Assembly (NCBI GenBank): GCA_030295235.1
Contig: AP026142.1
Span: 62,001-126,000, forward strand
Source of the DNA: Fistulifera solaris
Lineage: Eukaryota > Bacillariophyta > Bacillariophyceae > Naviculales > Stauroneidaceae
DNA length: 64,000 bases
Reading direction: 5' to 3'
Shown here: piece after piece, positions 1 to 9,798 of the stretch
Position numbering within the stretch: the first letter of the stretch is position 1
Layout of the letters: each line of letters starts with the position of its first letter
Translations under genes and position numbers: made by a program
The notes under the pieces: model-generated
Seen by the model: the letters and a program-made list of their open reading frames with translations, nothing else
What the model was told of the DNA's origin: nothing
The model's database searches: none

Positions 1-454
1 ACTATTAGAACGGTTTGTTCCGTTGGGATTTCATTCCGTTTCGTTTTGCAAAGCCGACTCGGAGCGTCCGAGTGCGATACAAAAACCAAGTGCGAAAGCG
101 TTACTACAAACTTGGCGATCTTCGAAACCGAAATCAGACGATAGCAACGGTGATGACAGTCAATACAGTCATCTTCCAGACCAACCCGAGGCCACATGGC
201 AAGAGACATTGTGTAATATATGGTGTGTTTTAGAAAGGGAACTCCTTCTGAACAGCAATAAAGCAGTGGCAAGTGGCACCATGAGTTTGTCGGCTTCTTT
301 GGATCGAATTCGACAATCGCTGAACGAAGACGAAGGCGCATCTGGCGAAGTGTTGATCGCTGGATCCTTGTATCTAGTCGGATCGGCCCTGTCGGCACTG
401 TCTTGGAAAGAAACAGACGCGGAGGGAACATTGATGGCAAACGAGTCTTCGTGA
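1..454 (+). CDS. C-terminal part of a folylpolyglutamate/dihydrofolate synthase-like protein
   Basis: The frame is open from base 2 to a TGA at 452-454 (about 150 codons) with no natural start, so the gene begins left of the window. The end of the protein carries a VLIAGSLYLVGSAL segment, which matches the last conserved strand and helix of FolC-type Mur ligases (typically a VLVxGSLYLVG sequence). The family adds glutamates to folates with ATP in cytosol, mitochondria or plastid. Only this terminal motif supports the assignment; the preceding 100 residues are low in recognisable motifs. No membrane segment or repeat is seen. Confidence 0.5.
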   Translation, partial: LLERFVPLGFHSVSFCKADSERPSAIQKPSAKALLQTWRSSKPKSDDSNGDDSQYSHLPDQPEATWQETLCNIWCVLERELLLNSNKAVASGTMSLSASLDRIRQSLNEDEGASGEVLIAGSLYLVGSALSALSWKETDAEGTLMANESS

Positions 455-1323
455 CCCAAAAAAGAGTAGACTTGAGTGATAAAGTAGACACAACTATGCG
501 AGCAAACTAATCTCGCTCTAAACTCGTTCAAGACGTAGAAACTCATATTACGGTTGCTCTCTAAGTACAATAGCTTTGATAGAAGGTAAAGGAAAGAGCT
601 ATTCACTATCCACAGTTACAGGGTCGGATTAGTTCTAACGATGGTATGATTGCATAGAAATAAATGACGTCCTCAAGAGACCGGGACTGAATATCATTTG
701 AGTCCTTAAAAAGGTCGCCTACTCTTTGTATCATATTCGGAACAAAGGCCCTCAAAAACGTAGTGCATCGCATCGACCATGATCTCTTGTGAAATGCACG
801 TTCACAAAACAAATGATAACGTTGGATTGGTGTATTGAAATCAACGGAACTATTTTCTTCGACTTTTTCTTTAGAAAGTAATCATCGTAATCGAAAGCGA
901 ATCTGTCTGTTCTTCTGTCCTATCGATGACGTGCGACAAGCGGCAAGCTTCCACGAAGCGCACCGCATCGCCTTTCCGTTGCAATGATATCAAGGAAAAT
1001 TTCTGCTCACTAACCTTCACTACCCGGTACTTATCCGTTAAATATTGGCGCAAAGAGAACATGGAAATATCGAAACAGCCATGACGAAAAAAAATTGTTA
1101 GACAGTCACATAAGATCACTTATACTTTGAGAGAGGACCTCCTCTCGAACGGTTATAGCCTTCCCGGCGCGCACGCCTTGAGAATTTCGCAGCGGTCAAG
1201 ACCGCCGCTTCTCCTCTTTTCATCTCTCTCTCATTGACGTTGCTCTCTCATCCGTGGTAACTTCACTCGACTAGCTTCTCTTCTCTCATAACTTTTTTAC
1301 TTAACACAACAACAGATTGAATC
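455..1323. other. Intergenic region upstream of the sulfotransferase gene
   Basis: No convincing gene on either strand; the short open frames lack family motifs. The last 130 bases before the next start are rich in TCTC/CTTCTC tracts, a pyrimidine-rich composition that fits a core promoter and 5' UTR of a compact protist gene (inference). Confidence 0.5.
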
Positions 1324-2654
1324 ATGTCAATGGCAATGGGAGCAAAGCTCCAATTGGAGCCGGGAAGTTTGCTAGAAACTCTTTACGACATTTACATTGG
1401 TATCGTCGTTGGAGCCAACCATTCGTTCTACATTGTCTCTCGTTGGTGGTACCTCAACCTCTTCCGACCCATTCTGCTGGCGTTTGGGATTGATTTGGGT
1501 GTCTTTGAGGCCAAACCGTCTGCAGGAACGAAAGAATCCTTGAAGGTGGTGGCCGTCGGCTTTGGCCGCACGGGGACGGTATGTGATTCGCGTCGCATCG
1601 TGTCCGTTTGAGTACCGGATGATAAGTCGAAAAACTCTTCTTCGTTCTTTTCGAACTTCATCTGTAACTCGAAAACGTCCTACGATGTCCTTTGCATAAG
1701 GAAATGACCTTTATGTTTGCTTTTCACCATGATAACGAATCGCTCTTGTTACTTTTCTTCACTTTGTGTTGACTTCAATGAATAAATGTCTCACACTCCT
1801 TTTTCATTCTCTACGTAAAGTACTCGCTGATGCTAGCACTCGATGAACTCGGTTTTCCGTGCTTGCACACGCAGCACTTGTACGAACACAGCGAGATTAT
1901 AGCCATGTGGACGAACAAAGTGTTTACACCTGCCGTAAAAGCGAAGCACGCTTCCATGGGCAAGCCGGATTTTCAACTCATTGTGGACCATGGATTCACG
2001 GCTACGGCAGATTTGCCCATGGCGTTGTATTTTGATCAAATTGCGGAGCAATATCCGGATTGTAAATTCATTTTGACGACTCGTGATAACTCGGAAGTCT
2101 GGTTTCGCTCGTGGGATACTTTGACAAAGTCGATTACTCAACCAACGCATTTGGGTGCTTGGTTCTTTACCAATGTGAGGCAATATTCGTTGTATTTGCG
2201 ATGGTTGTTTTCGGTAGTCAATAAGGACGATAGTTACCTGACTGCCAAACTCCCTTTGCCCGACCAAAATCGAGAGGCAGCCATTGCCTCTTACGAAGAA
2301 CACAACAAACGAGTGCGCGAACTCATTCCCTCCGATCGATTGTTAGAGTACAATGTCAAGCAAGGTTGGGAGCCGTTATGTCAATTCCTCAACATTGCGC
2401 AATGTCCCGACACTCCGTTTCCCAAAACAAATTCCGCCCGCAGTGTGCAGGTACAGGCTATTTCGGCTACCATCATTCCGTTGGTGATTGTCTTGTTTAT
2501 TTTGTTTACGGCTTTTGCCAAATTCTTTCAAAAGGCTACCAACAAGACCGTCCTCCAATGGGCCAACTGCCAATCCAAACAGTTGCTGCGACGGGTATTG
2601 CTCGGCGAAAAGGTTGTTTATGTTACTCCCTGTACAAGAAAGCAAAAGCTATAG
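1324..2654 (+). CDS. Sulfotransferase-family protein with a C-terminal membrane span; one intron
   Basis: Two exons, 1324-1578 and 1821-2654, are joined across a 242-bp GTATGT...TAAAG intron in phase 0. Splicing makes GFGRTGT-YSLMLALDELGF, the PAPS 5'-phosphosulfate loop of the P-loop sulfotransferase fold, which the intron cuts just after the loop. Further on, a strand-and-loop segment with FILTTRD and WFRSW fits the 3'-phosphate-binding region of this family. A hydrophobic helix near the C-terminus (IIPLVIVLFILFTAF) suggests a tail anchor in an endomembrane, and the N-terminal 50 residues are moderately hydrophobic. Expected activity is transfer of sulfate from PAPS to an unknown acceptor. 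About 362 residues. The acceptor substrate cannot be read from the sequence. Confidence 0.8.
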
Positions 2655-3509
2655 TGCGGGTGCGCTGGAAATAAATGTGTGTGTGTGTGTGTGCGTCATG
2701 TGACTGATAATCCATTATGGTCAAGAATGATATATTGCTCAAACCTCATCTTGCTAGTGGGTCTATATTTTATAGTAGTTAGCCGATGGAACACCATGAG
2801 GCTCTAAAGGAAACGACGAATTGCTTATTCGAACCAAGGTATGAGGTGTCGGGCAGGCTAGAGATTGCAATTCTCTGGACCGGAAATGAATGACGGATAG
2901 AAATGCAATACTTTCAATGCGAGCAATTTCTTGTTACCTACAGGTCTAGAATGGTGCACCTTGTGACACGTGACACGTGATTCGCCTCTGCGCCATTGCG
3001 TACCTGGGACCTGGTACGCGAGAAACGCAACACAAGGATCATTTTGGCTCGTGACTCAAAAATGCAGTCGTGCCGAAAAACGAACAACACTCGAGTCCAT
3101 AGTAAATCGAAGTCAATATTTTGACGACTTTGTTTCGCAATTGTGCTTCAAAAGAATTCTCAACAAAAACCAGGTATACCCTGGTAGTGGAATCACATTT
3201 TTCATACCAATAAAGATCCGGAGGACCGACGTGTAGGTGAAAAAGGTGAACGAGTCGGGTCGATAAATAATAATAATAATCCAAGAGTCCAGAGTCCGGT
3301 ACAATTGACGGAATAGTAGCGTACGTCGGACGTCCGCATTCCACACCCTCGTGGGTTGACGTCATCATCATCGTCTCTTTGCTTCCATTGATTTCTGCCA
3401 ACACACTCACACATACACACAAGGCGAACGTCTATGAGAGGAATTTTGGATCTTCTTGCTATCATTGAATACATTTCTCTTATTCTTTTATCAACAACAC
3501 TGCACAAGA
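2655..3509. other. Intergenic region with a short (TG)n tract
   Basis: It holds the 3' end of the sulfotransferase transcript with a (TG)9 microsatellite at 2676-2693, just after the stop codon, and the GrpE promoter. A TACCTGG/CCTGGTAC stretch near 3001-3016 resembles GTAC-rich segments in other intergenic regions of the window. No gene is supported. Confidence 0.5.
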
Positions 3510-4194
3510 ATGAAACGATTTGCGGTTACTTGTGTGGCGAAGAATGCCTTAACACGACGTGCGGTCGTCGTGCCGCGTGTCTTCCCGGTTGCGGAGCTGC
3601 GTCGCTGGAATTCGACCGGTGCTAATAATAACAATCAGAACACTACAAATGCAACGGAATCCGTAACCGAAGAACTCAAACTACAAGAAAACGAAACACA
3701 ACAACCCGTTGAAGAAGAAAAAAGAAGAAGAAGACCCCGTCCCCGCGCTACAAGCACAAATTAAAGAATTGAAAGATCAAATGCTCCGCAGTTTGGCCGA
3801 ACAAGAGAATACCCGTCGGATTGCGCAACGTGATATCAGTCAAGCGAAACAATTTGCCATCCAGTCGTTTGCGAAAAGTTTGTTGGAAACGTCCGATAAT
3901 TTGGAACGCGCTTTGGCGTTTGCAACGGAACAAGAGCAAACGAGTGCTTTGTACGAAGGTGTCAAAATGACCGAGAATTTGTTATTAAAAGCTTTTGAAA
4001 AAAATGGATTGATGAAATTTGGTGCCGTCGGGGATGTCTTTGATCCCAATCAACACGAAGCATTATTTGAATACGAAGATGCGAATGGTGAGGCGGGTAC
4101 GGTCGGGCAAGTCATGAAATCGGGATTTTTGTTGCACAGTCGAGTGTTGCGACCGGCGGAAGTGGGTGTCATTAAAAAGACGGAATCTTCGTAG
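3510..4194 (+). CDS. Mitochondrial GrpE nucleotide-exchange factor (one frame break)
   Basis: GrpE is the exchange factor of mitochondrial Hsp70, acting in protein import and folding. The ATG at 3510 starts an arginine-rich, acid-free presequence (about residues 1-36, with RRAVVVPR and LRRW), as expected for a matrix protein. A low-complexity Asn/Glu linker follows, then a GrpE core with the long coiled coil (QIKELKDQMLRSLAEQENTRR), NLERAL, and the C-terminal beta domain with FDPNQHEALF and VGQVMKSGF. The two parts lie in different frames. They meet at an A6 run (3718-3723), where one A fewer gives a continuous protein of about 227 residues. The break falls in the variable linker and is probably an assembly error. 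It converges on the calmodulin-like gene. Confidence 0.88.
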
Positions 4195-4384
4195 AATCAA
4201 ATAAAAATCATCTTATTGTGCAGTTGAGCGATAGACGTAACAATAGCATAACGAATAGGCGAGTGAAATACTTTGTAGTGAAAACAACAAACATAACGAA
4301 AAGAAACAACTTCCACTACCCTTTTCCGATAAGACTTGTTCTCTATTCTTGAATTTTCTGTTATAGAGTGTTGTTTACTTTTAT

Positions 4385-4930
4385 TTACTTGATCACTAAC
4401 ATTTTGAATTCTTCAAAACTAATCTCCCCATCCCCATCCGTATCGACTTCATCCATAATGAGCGTAATTTCTTCTTCCGTCAAATCTTGTGCCAACTTTT
4501 TCATCAAAGTCCGCATTTCATTTCGATCAATGCAGCCACTGCCATCGGCATCAAACATATCAAAGACTTCTCGCAAATGATTTTCGGCATCGTCGCCCGA
4601 TTCTCCCATGCGCAAACGCATCAAGGCCAAAAATTCCTCAAAATCAATTTCGCCGTCGCCATTCGTATCGACGGCAATAATCATGTCGTCGATTTCTTCG
4701 TCTGTAGGATTGTCGCCGAGTTGTGTAATGACTTGCTTTAGTTCGTGTGTTTCAATGGTGCCTTATAAGCCGACGGGTGTGAGTGCTACGGTGGGCTTTT
4801 TTTATTCTCTCTCTATCGTTTTTTTTTCTACTTTCAAATAGACAAACGTACCTCCCCCATCGAGATCAAACATACGAAAGGCGTCTCGAAAGGCCTTTAG
4901 TTCGGTATCGGTAAATTCACGGTCGATCAT
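4385..4930 (-). CDS. Calmodulin-like four-EF-hand protein; one intron
   Basis: A calcium sensor of calmodulin size (151 residues from the ATG at 4930). Exons are 4930-4852 and 4761-4385, with a 90-bp GTACGT...TAAG intron in phase 1 inside the first EF loop. Loops two to four are canonical (DTNGDGEIDFEE, DADGSGCIDRNE, DTDGDGEISFEE). Loop one reads DLDGGGTIETHE, with glycine at ligand position 5, so it may bind calcium weakly. The linker RMGESGDDAENHLREVF replaces the usual calmodulin central helix, so this is a divergent or calmodulin-like member rather than the conserved calmodulin. The frame stays open upstream to about 4996 without an ATG, so a 5' exon is possible. Transcribed towards GrpE. 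Confidence 0.85.
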
Positions 4931-6012
4931 TTGCGGTTCCGCAGTGGGAAGATTATACTTTTGTACATTTTCGGTCGCGGCATTTTGGTTGTGCAATGTT
5001 TCTTATTTTATCTAGACAAAAGGATAACGATAACAGCAACTGATATAGACGGATGTACCAACTCGCTGGCTTGCTAACTTGGGATATGGCACGAATGTTG
5101 CTAACTGCGTAATTCCTACGGGGGTTTTGCTATTATTATTATTTGTTGCGATGCAGAGGCGACAAAAAGAGACATTTGTGACACCCGCCTTCGGCGGCGT
5201 ATCCAGTGACTTTTCCGCCGGCTAGGAGCGCGCGCTGAAGTACAATCAAAGAGTGAATCATCGAATGGCGCGGACGAAAGACAGACGGCAAAATGAGGTG
5301 CTATAATATTGTTTCAACTTTCAACAAAGGAATGTTCGCCAGAAATTTTCACTATAAAATGAATGCGTACGTTGTTGCAAATGTCGCATAAGGCTAATGC
5401 TTTGATAAAAGAGGAAAGACACTCAACAAGCTAGCAGATCGAACGACGTCGAAATAGCTGATTGACTTGGGAAATTTCATTCATGACTGAAAAAAAGACG
5501 GGGAGAAGGTCCGCCTACACTATCGTTTCGAGCAAATACGAGAACCAAACGTTCCGCAAGGTTATACAACATTAGAATGTCCCTGACGCTTACGCAGAAT
5601 ATATACACAGAATGTCTGTATGATCAAAGGCGGTGTCCAGAAATTCCGTGTCAGAATGTCTGGAAAGAACACAGAATTTCCGTGTGATCAAACACACTGA
5701 CTCTAGAATTTCTAGACAGTACACAGAATTTCTGTATGATTGAAGGCAACGCTTCTAAAAGTTGTGGAACATACACAGAAATGCTGTATGATTGAATGGC
5801 GATCACCAGAATTTCTGTTTGAACGTAAAAGGAGCCAATCAACTACAGAAATAATCTTGCATAGTTGCTTTAAAGGCAATTCTATTTGATAAGCTTCCAC
5901 TGCTAGAGAGGAGTGGTCTAGTTACATCTCACACAATCGGCAAAGTTTTGGTCTCATTTTCTTCTTTTTTTTGTTCTGTTTCTGTCGCACTCGATGGACC
6001 TTTCGTTCTCAA
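4931..6012. other. Intergenic region between divergently placed genes, with a degenerate tandem repeat
   Basis: No gene is supported. The left part would carry the promoter and possible 5' exon of the calmodulin-like gene (a TTTTGTCTAG acceptor-like site faces it on the minus strand). The middle holds the repeat array annotated separately at 5605-5830. Confidence 0.45.
5605..5830. repeat. Degenerate tandem repeat with a palindromic core
   Basis: Four copies of an ACACAGAATtTCTGTATGATtgAA-like unit start near 5605, 5669, 5721 and 5773, a period of 52-64 bp. The best copies contain CAGAATTTCTG, a perfect 11-bp palindrome. Further half-copies (CCAGAAATTCCGTG, CCAGAATTTCTGTTTG) lie between and after them. 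Copies differ by several substitutions, so the array is old. Confidence 0.65.
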
Positions 6013-6777
6013 TTACCGCGTCGCACACAACGAATCACCCTCACAGGTAATACACTCTCCATCTTTATCACTGATTTGCAATTGAATGGTCGTATGACTA
6101 ATACCAAACGACTGACACACACGTTGAATTTCCCGCATCGCCTCGGTCGCACGATCGGACGATGCCACCGAACCGTGTACCGTCAATCCCGGCCGACCAT
6201 CACTGATACTCCAAATGTGCAAATCGTGAACATTGAAAACGTGCGGGACAGCCTCAATGGCATCGTGCACTTGGCGTCCACGAAATGTGGGGCGGGACTT
6301 CTTCCAACAAAACGGCCACGCCGCGTCGAATGACGGGCAAGGTCGAAGCAAAGACCATGGTACAAAAGAGTAGTGTAGCAATGGGATCGACAATCGTCCA
6401 AGTCGGTTGAAAGTAAATGATAATCCCGGCAATCAAGACTGCGACTGATTGTGCCAAATCTCCCATGACGTGCAAATAGGCAGCCTATAAAGTAGGGTGA
6501 TTAATCACGATATGAAGTGAGAGCGCATGAGAAATAAATACCAACGATAATGATGATAACACACGCATCAAAAAAAACGTACTCGTAAATTCACATTGTC
6601 ATGATGATGAGCCGGTGACTTGGTTTCGGAATGGTTTCGTGACAATGATCCGGAATGAGGGGTGTACGTTCCGAGTGATGATTATGCTTGTGACCAGCTT
6701 CAACCGTCTCCAAAGCAGCATGCTCTTGATGCGCATGATCGTGATTGCATTGATGCTTGTGGAAGGAAAAGGTTTCG

Positions 6778-6814
<37 letters not shown>

Positions 6815-7453
6815 GATCCTGATGGGATGATGAGGAATGGGAATTGTTATTATGATTGTGCGAGGAAGCATGTGTCTTCATCTTGGCGCCACAAGAACCC
6901 CCATGATGATGATTGTGACCATGATTATGATCATGACTACTACAACTACTCCTACTAGTACTATTACTGCAAGACGAATCATATCCTGGCAAATGCACAT
7001 GATGCTCTCCGAGCACGACCGCCAAAATAACATTCACCAAAACACCAATGAACGCGATGAAGGACATGAGCGGTCCATCGACATTTGTATCATGCGTAAT
7101 AAACAATCGCCGTAACGCTTCGTACGCCAATCCCAAACTCACAATCGCGAGTGAAACCATCGACAACAATGCTGCCAAGGATTCGGTCCGCCGCAATCCG
7201 TACGTGTGTTGATCGGACGATGGCAATTCTGCCAAATGACCCGCGAGGATGGCGACCCCAAACGAGGTCAAATCGGCCACGAGATGCGCCGCATCACTCA
7301 AGACCGCCAATGAACCCGAAAGTGTCCCACCAATGACTTCAACAATTAAAAGATGCCACATACGACGGCCGCTAAATGAAGGCGTCGGAGAACGGACGAG
7401 GAGGAGGAGGCGGCGTCGTTGTGCAGATGATGATGATGGTGTGGTTGTGTCAT
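6013..7453 (-). CDS. CDF/ZnT-type zinc (metal) transporter, one intron, three frame breaks
   Basis: A cation diffusion facilitator that moves Zn2+ or similar metals against protons out of the cytosol. Exon 1 is 7453-6583 and exon 2 is 6484-6013, with a 98-bp intron (GTACGT...TATAG). Signatures are SDAAHLVADL in span 2 and HVMGDLAQS in span 5 (the metal-site HxxxD/HxxxD pattern), and the C-terminal cytosolic domain with VHDLHIWSIS. The loop between spans 4 and 5 is very long and rich in His, Asn and Ser, with HDHNHGHNHHHGG clusters and a poly-Asn run, fitting a metal-sensing loop. Frame breaks: at the A4 run 7348-7351 (restores span 1, continuous from the ATG at 7453), near 6624-6626, and at the G4 run 6289-6292. 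About 448 residues in all. Likely intact in the organism. Confidence 0.85.
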
Positions 7454-7891
7454 TCTGTTCCTTTTAATACCAACAGAGAGTAATTACTCCGTAGCAATGT
7501 GATTATAGATTAGAAATACAGCAAATAATAAAGAATTAGCAAATGCAAGCAGGACTTCAGGAGTTGTTCCAATAACACTTTATGGCTTTGTGCGCGCGTG
7601 TCATCGATATTATTTATTTACTCCGTATTTTTTTGTCGCGATCATTTGCATCGGTGTCTGTGTCTGTGGTCTGTGTCTTCGGTTTTGAGGACTTCCGGGT
7701 CTCTTTTAAGATGTACGTCATCCACGGGACTGCAATTAGTCGAGTCGTCCTAAAAAGGTGTTCGACACATAATGCTATAGTAAATTGGAAGGATTGAATT
7801 ATACAGAGTATTTGAAGAAAGAATCATCATCGCAAAGGGCATGACGAGGTGTAGTGCTGATCCCAACAACAGCATCATCTGACTTAACAGT
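7454..7891. other. Intergenic region
   Basis: Between the CDF gene start and the 3' end of the upstream minus-strand membrane-protein copy. No supported gene; presumably the CDF promoter. Confidence 0.4.
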
Positions 7892-8390
7892 TCATTTTGA
7901 TTCCAGCAAAACTTTGTTTGACGTTTCTGTGTATTCTTCTTCTTTGCTGATCCACTCTTGTTTGGCAAGTTTCATTTTCTTCACGAATGTCTTGGTGTAT
8001 GGCATTCAAAATAGACTTTTGACATATTATAAGAATCGAGAGACCCACAAAGAGCACCAGCATGAGAACCTTTAAGAACATTCCCTGCTCTTTGGCAATC
8101 TCCGGTGTGAGGATACGGTAGACCGGCGCAACGGCATTTCCTAAACAGGCCAACATCATCAACAGATAGGATACGATCCAGTAACGCCTTGCTCGTTTCT
8201 GGTCTCGACTTTTCCAAAGACTTCCCAACAGTATTTGAATCGTCATGATACTGCCCAGAAGGATAAAGCCTTCCGTATAAATTTTGGTACATCCGAGTTC
8301 GTCGCCCACCAACATTATAACAGAATGAGCGAAAACAGAACGATTACGTGGTATTGCTGTAAGTCCACTATCAGCAAGTGCTGTATCCTC
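7892..8390 (-). pseudogene. Four-span membrane protein, copy 1 (broken paralog)
   Basis: This is a paralog of the gene at 8886-9458. Shared blocks include the IQILLGSLW segment, the MMLACLGNAVAP span and the EIAKEQG loop. The aligned start codon is AGG instead of ATG (near 8388). One base is missing near the TTATAATG at about 8316, and a T4 run at 7975-7978 (one too many) shifts the last 30 residues, whose other frame reads KLAKQEWISKEEE as in copy 2. An ATG at 8315 could start a shortened protein. Either a decayed duplicate or a gene hit by several assembly errors; the lost start codon argues for decay. The family is not recognised; both copies lack enzyme motifs. Confidence 0.45.
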
Positions 8391-8885
8391 CTAAATACAA
8401 AGTATATCAATAGACTGTTGATTAAAACAAATAGAAAAATGGTCGTCGAACTAATAAGAGTCAGTCGTCGTGAAATTACTGATATAATAAATTCAACAAA
8501 TAATCAGCAAAAAAAACGCATGCATCTTCGCGTCGTCGCACGCAAAAAAGACACCCCTGCGTTTTTTTGAGTCATGTTGTTGTTGTTTGGACGTCGACCG
8601 CATCGTCGTCTACAGTAAGGTTACTAGTTACGACCACATCCTATAGATAGCAAATAATGAGCAACGACGTTGAAAGTCATCACTTTTAGAGACCGTTGAG
8701 CGTCCATGTATAATAATTAAAAAGTTTTGGATGAGATATGTTGTAAGTGTGAGCTCTCGTGAAACTATGATGCTATCTCCGAAGAGGGAAAAAGATCGAG
8801 GTTGAAATACGAGAAACGGGAAACTAATAAGAAGAAAAGAGGAATACATAGATAGGCCGATTGTTTGACGAAAGTCATCATAACG
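8391..8885. other. Intergenic region between the two membrane-protein copies
   Basis: No gene is supported. It carries the 5' flank of copy 1 and the 3' flank of copy 2. An open frame upstream of copy 1 keeps some similarity to the N-terminal extension of copy 2 (IYFVFRRIQHLL against AVYFKMIQHLL). Confidence 0.4.
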
Positions 8886-9458
8886 CTATTCCGAGCCCAA
8901 CGTTACGTCACTGGAAGTTTCGGCGTCCTCCTCTTCTTTGCCGCTCCACTCTTGTTTGGCCAATTCCGTTTGTTCACCAAGGTCCAAAGACATGGCCGTT
9001 TGCATAGGTTTCTGACATAGAAGAGGAATCCATAGACCCACAATCAAAAGGATGATTATGACAGTTGCAGAAGTTCCCTGTTCTTTCGCCTCCTCCGGTG
9101 CAAAGATCCGGTAAAACGCCGACACGATATTTCCCAAACAACCCAATATCATCAAAAGATGTTGCGACACCCAATAGCGCATCAAACGTTTCATGTCTCG
9201 ATTCTCCCAAAGGAATCCTAACAGTATTTGAATGCTCATGATATTGCTCAGAATGATCGCCCCGTCGGTATAAATCGTCGATCCTACTAGCAGATTTCCG
9301 AGCAATGCAAACATGAGAAGCAGAAACAGGATGATCTCGTGGGATTGTTGAAACTCCACTTTCAGCAAGTGCTGTATCATTTTGAAGTAAACAGCTGTAA
9401 TCGAATCAAACACAAGAAGTTTCAATGAATGAAAGAATTGAGAAACGAATGAATACAT
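8886..9458 (-). CDS. Four-span membrane protein of unknown family, copy 2
   Basis: An intact frame of 190 codons. The second in-frame ATG (9383, MIQHLLKVEF) is the start best matched by the neighbouring paralog. Four hydrophobic segments are visible: EIILFLLLMFALLGNLL, ILSNIMSIQILLGFLW, LLMILGCLGNIVSAF and VIIILLIVGLWIPLL. Short basic loops (RDMKRLMRYW) and an acidic, Ser-rich C-terminal tail follow (KEEEDAETSSD). I do not recognise the family and see no catalytic motif. The tandem arrangement with copy 1, on the same strand and about 0.5 kb apart, shows a local duplication. It is transcribed divergently from HGH1. Confidence 0.6.
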   Translation of the reverse strand: MYSFVSQFFHSLKLLVFDSITAVYFKMIQHLLKVEFQQSHEIILFLLLMFALLGNLLVGSTIYTDGAIILSNIMSIQILLGFLWENRDMKRLMRYWVSQHLLMILGCLGNIVSAFYRIFAPEEAKEQGTSATVIIILLIVGLWIPLLCQKPMQTAMSLDLGEQTELAKQEWSGKEEEDAETSSDVTLGSE

Positions 9459-9798
9459 GCAAGATGATGATGCATCCGGGAAAAATAATTATAATAATAG
9501 AGAGGCATATCCGCCGTTTCAAAAAGATCTGTTTTAGTCGTGGTTTCCTTCCTGGTGAGGACGACCGACATCGGTCAGACCCGATCAAGCTACGTACGAA
9601 GTACGAACGCGATTTCCTTGTCAACACCACGAAAAAAAAAAACGACGAAAAGATGAAACGAGATGAAGAAAATAAACCTTCCTATCAATCTCGCGGTTAT
9701 TGGCATTCTGCTTTTCTTTTCTTTGCTCCTCTATCATACGTTCATTTGAATCCTTATTAACCAAAGAATCATAAAGTTTACCAGAAAACACTGTAAAA
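9459..9798. other. Bidirectional promoter region
   Basis: A 340-bp gap between divergent starts (membrane protein on the minus strand, HGH1 on the plus strand). No gene is seen; it probably drives both genes. Confidence 0.4.

Noticed and set aside
2805-2880. Possible tRNA on the minus strand, from a GGTTCGAAT box
   Set aside because: The bases beside the loop do not form a T-stem and no acceptor stem is found.
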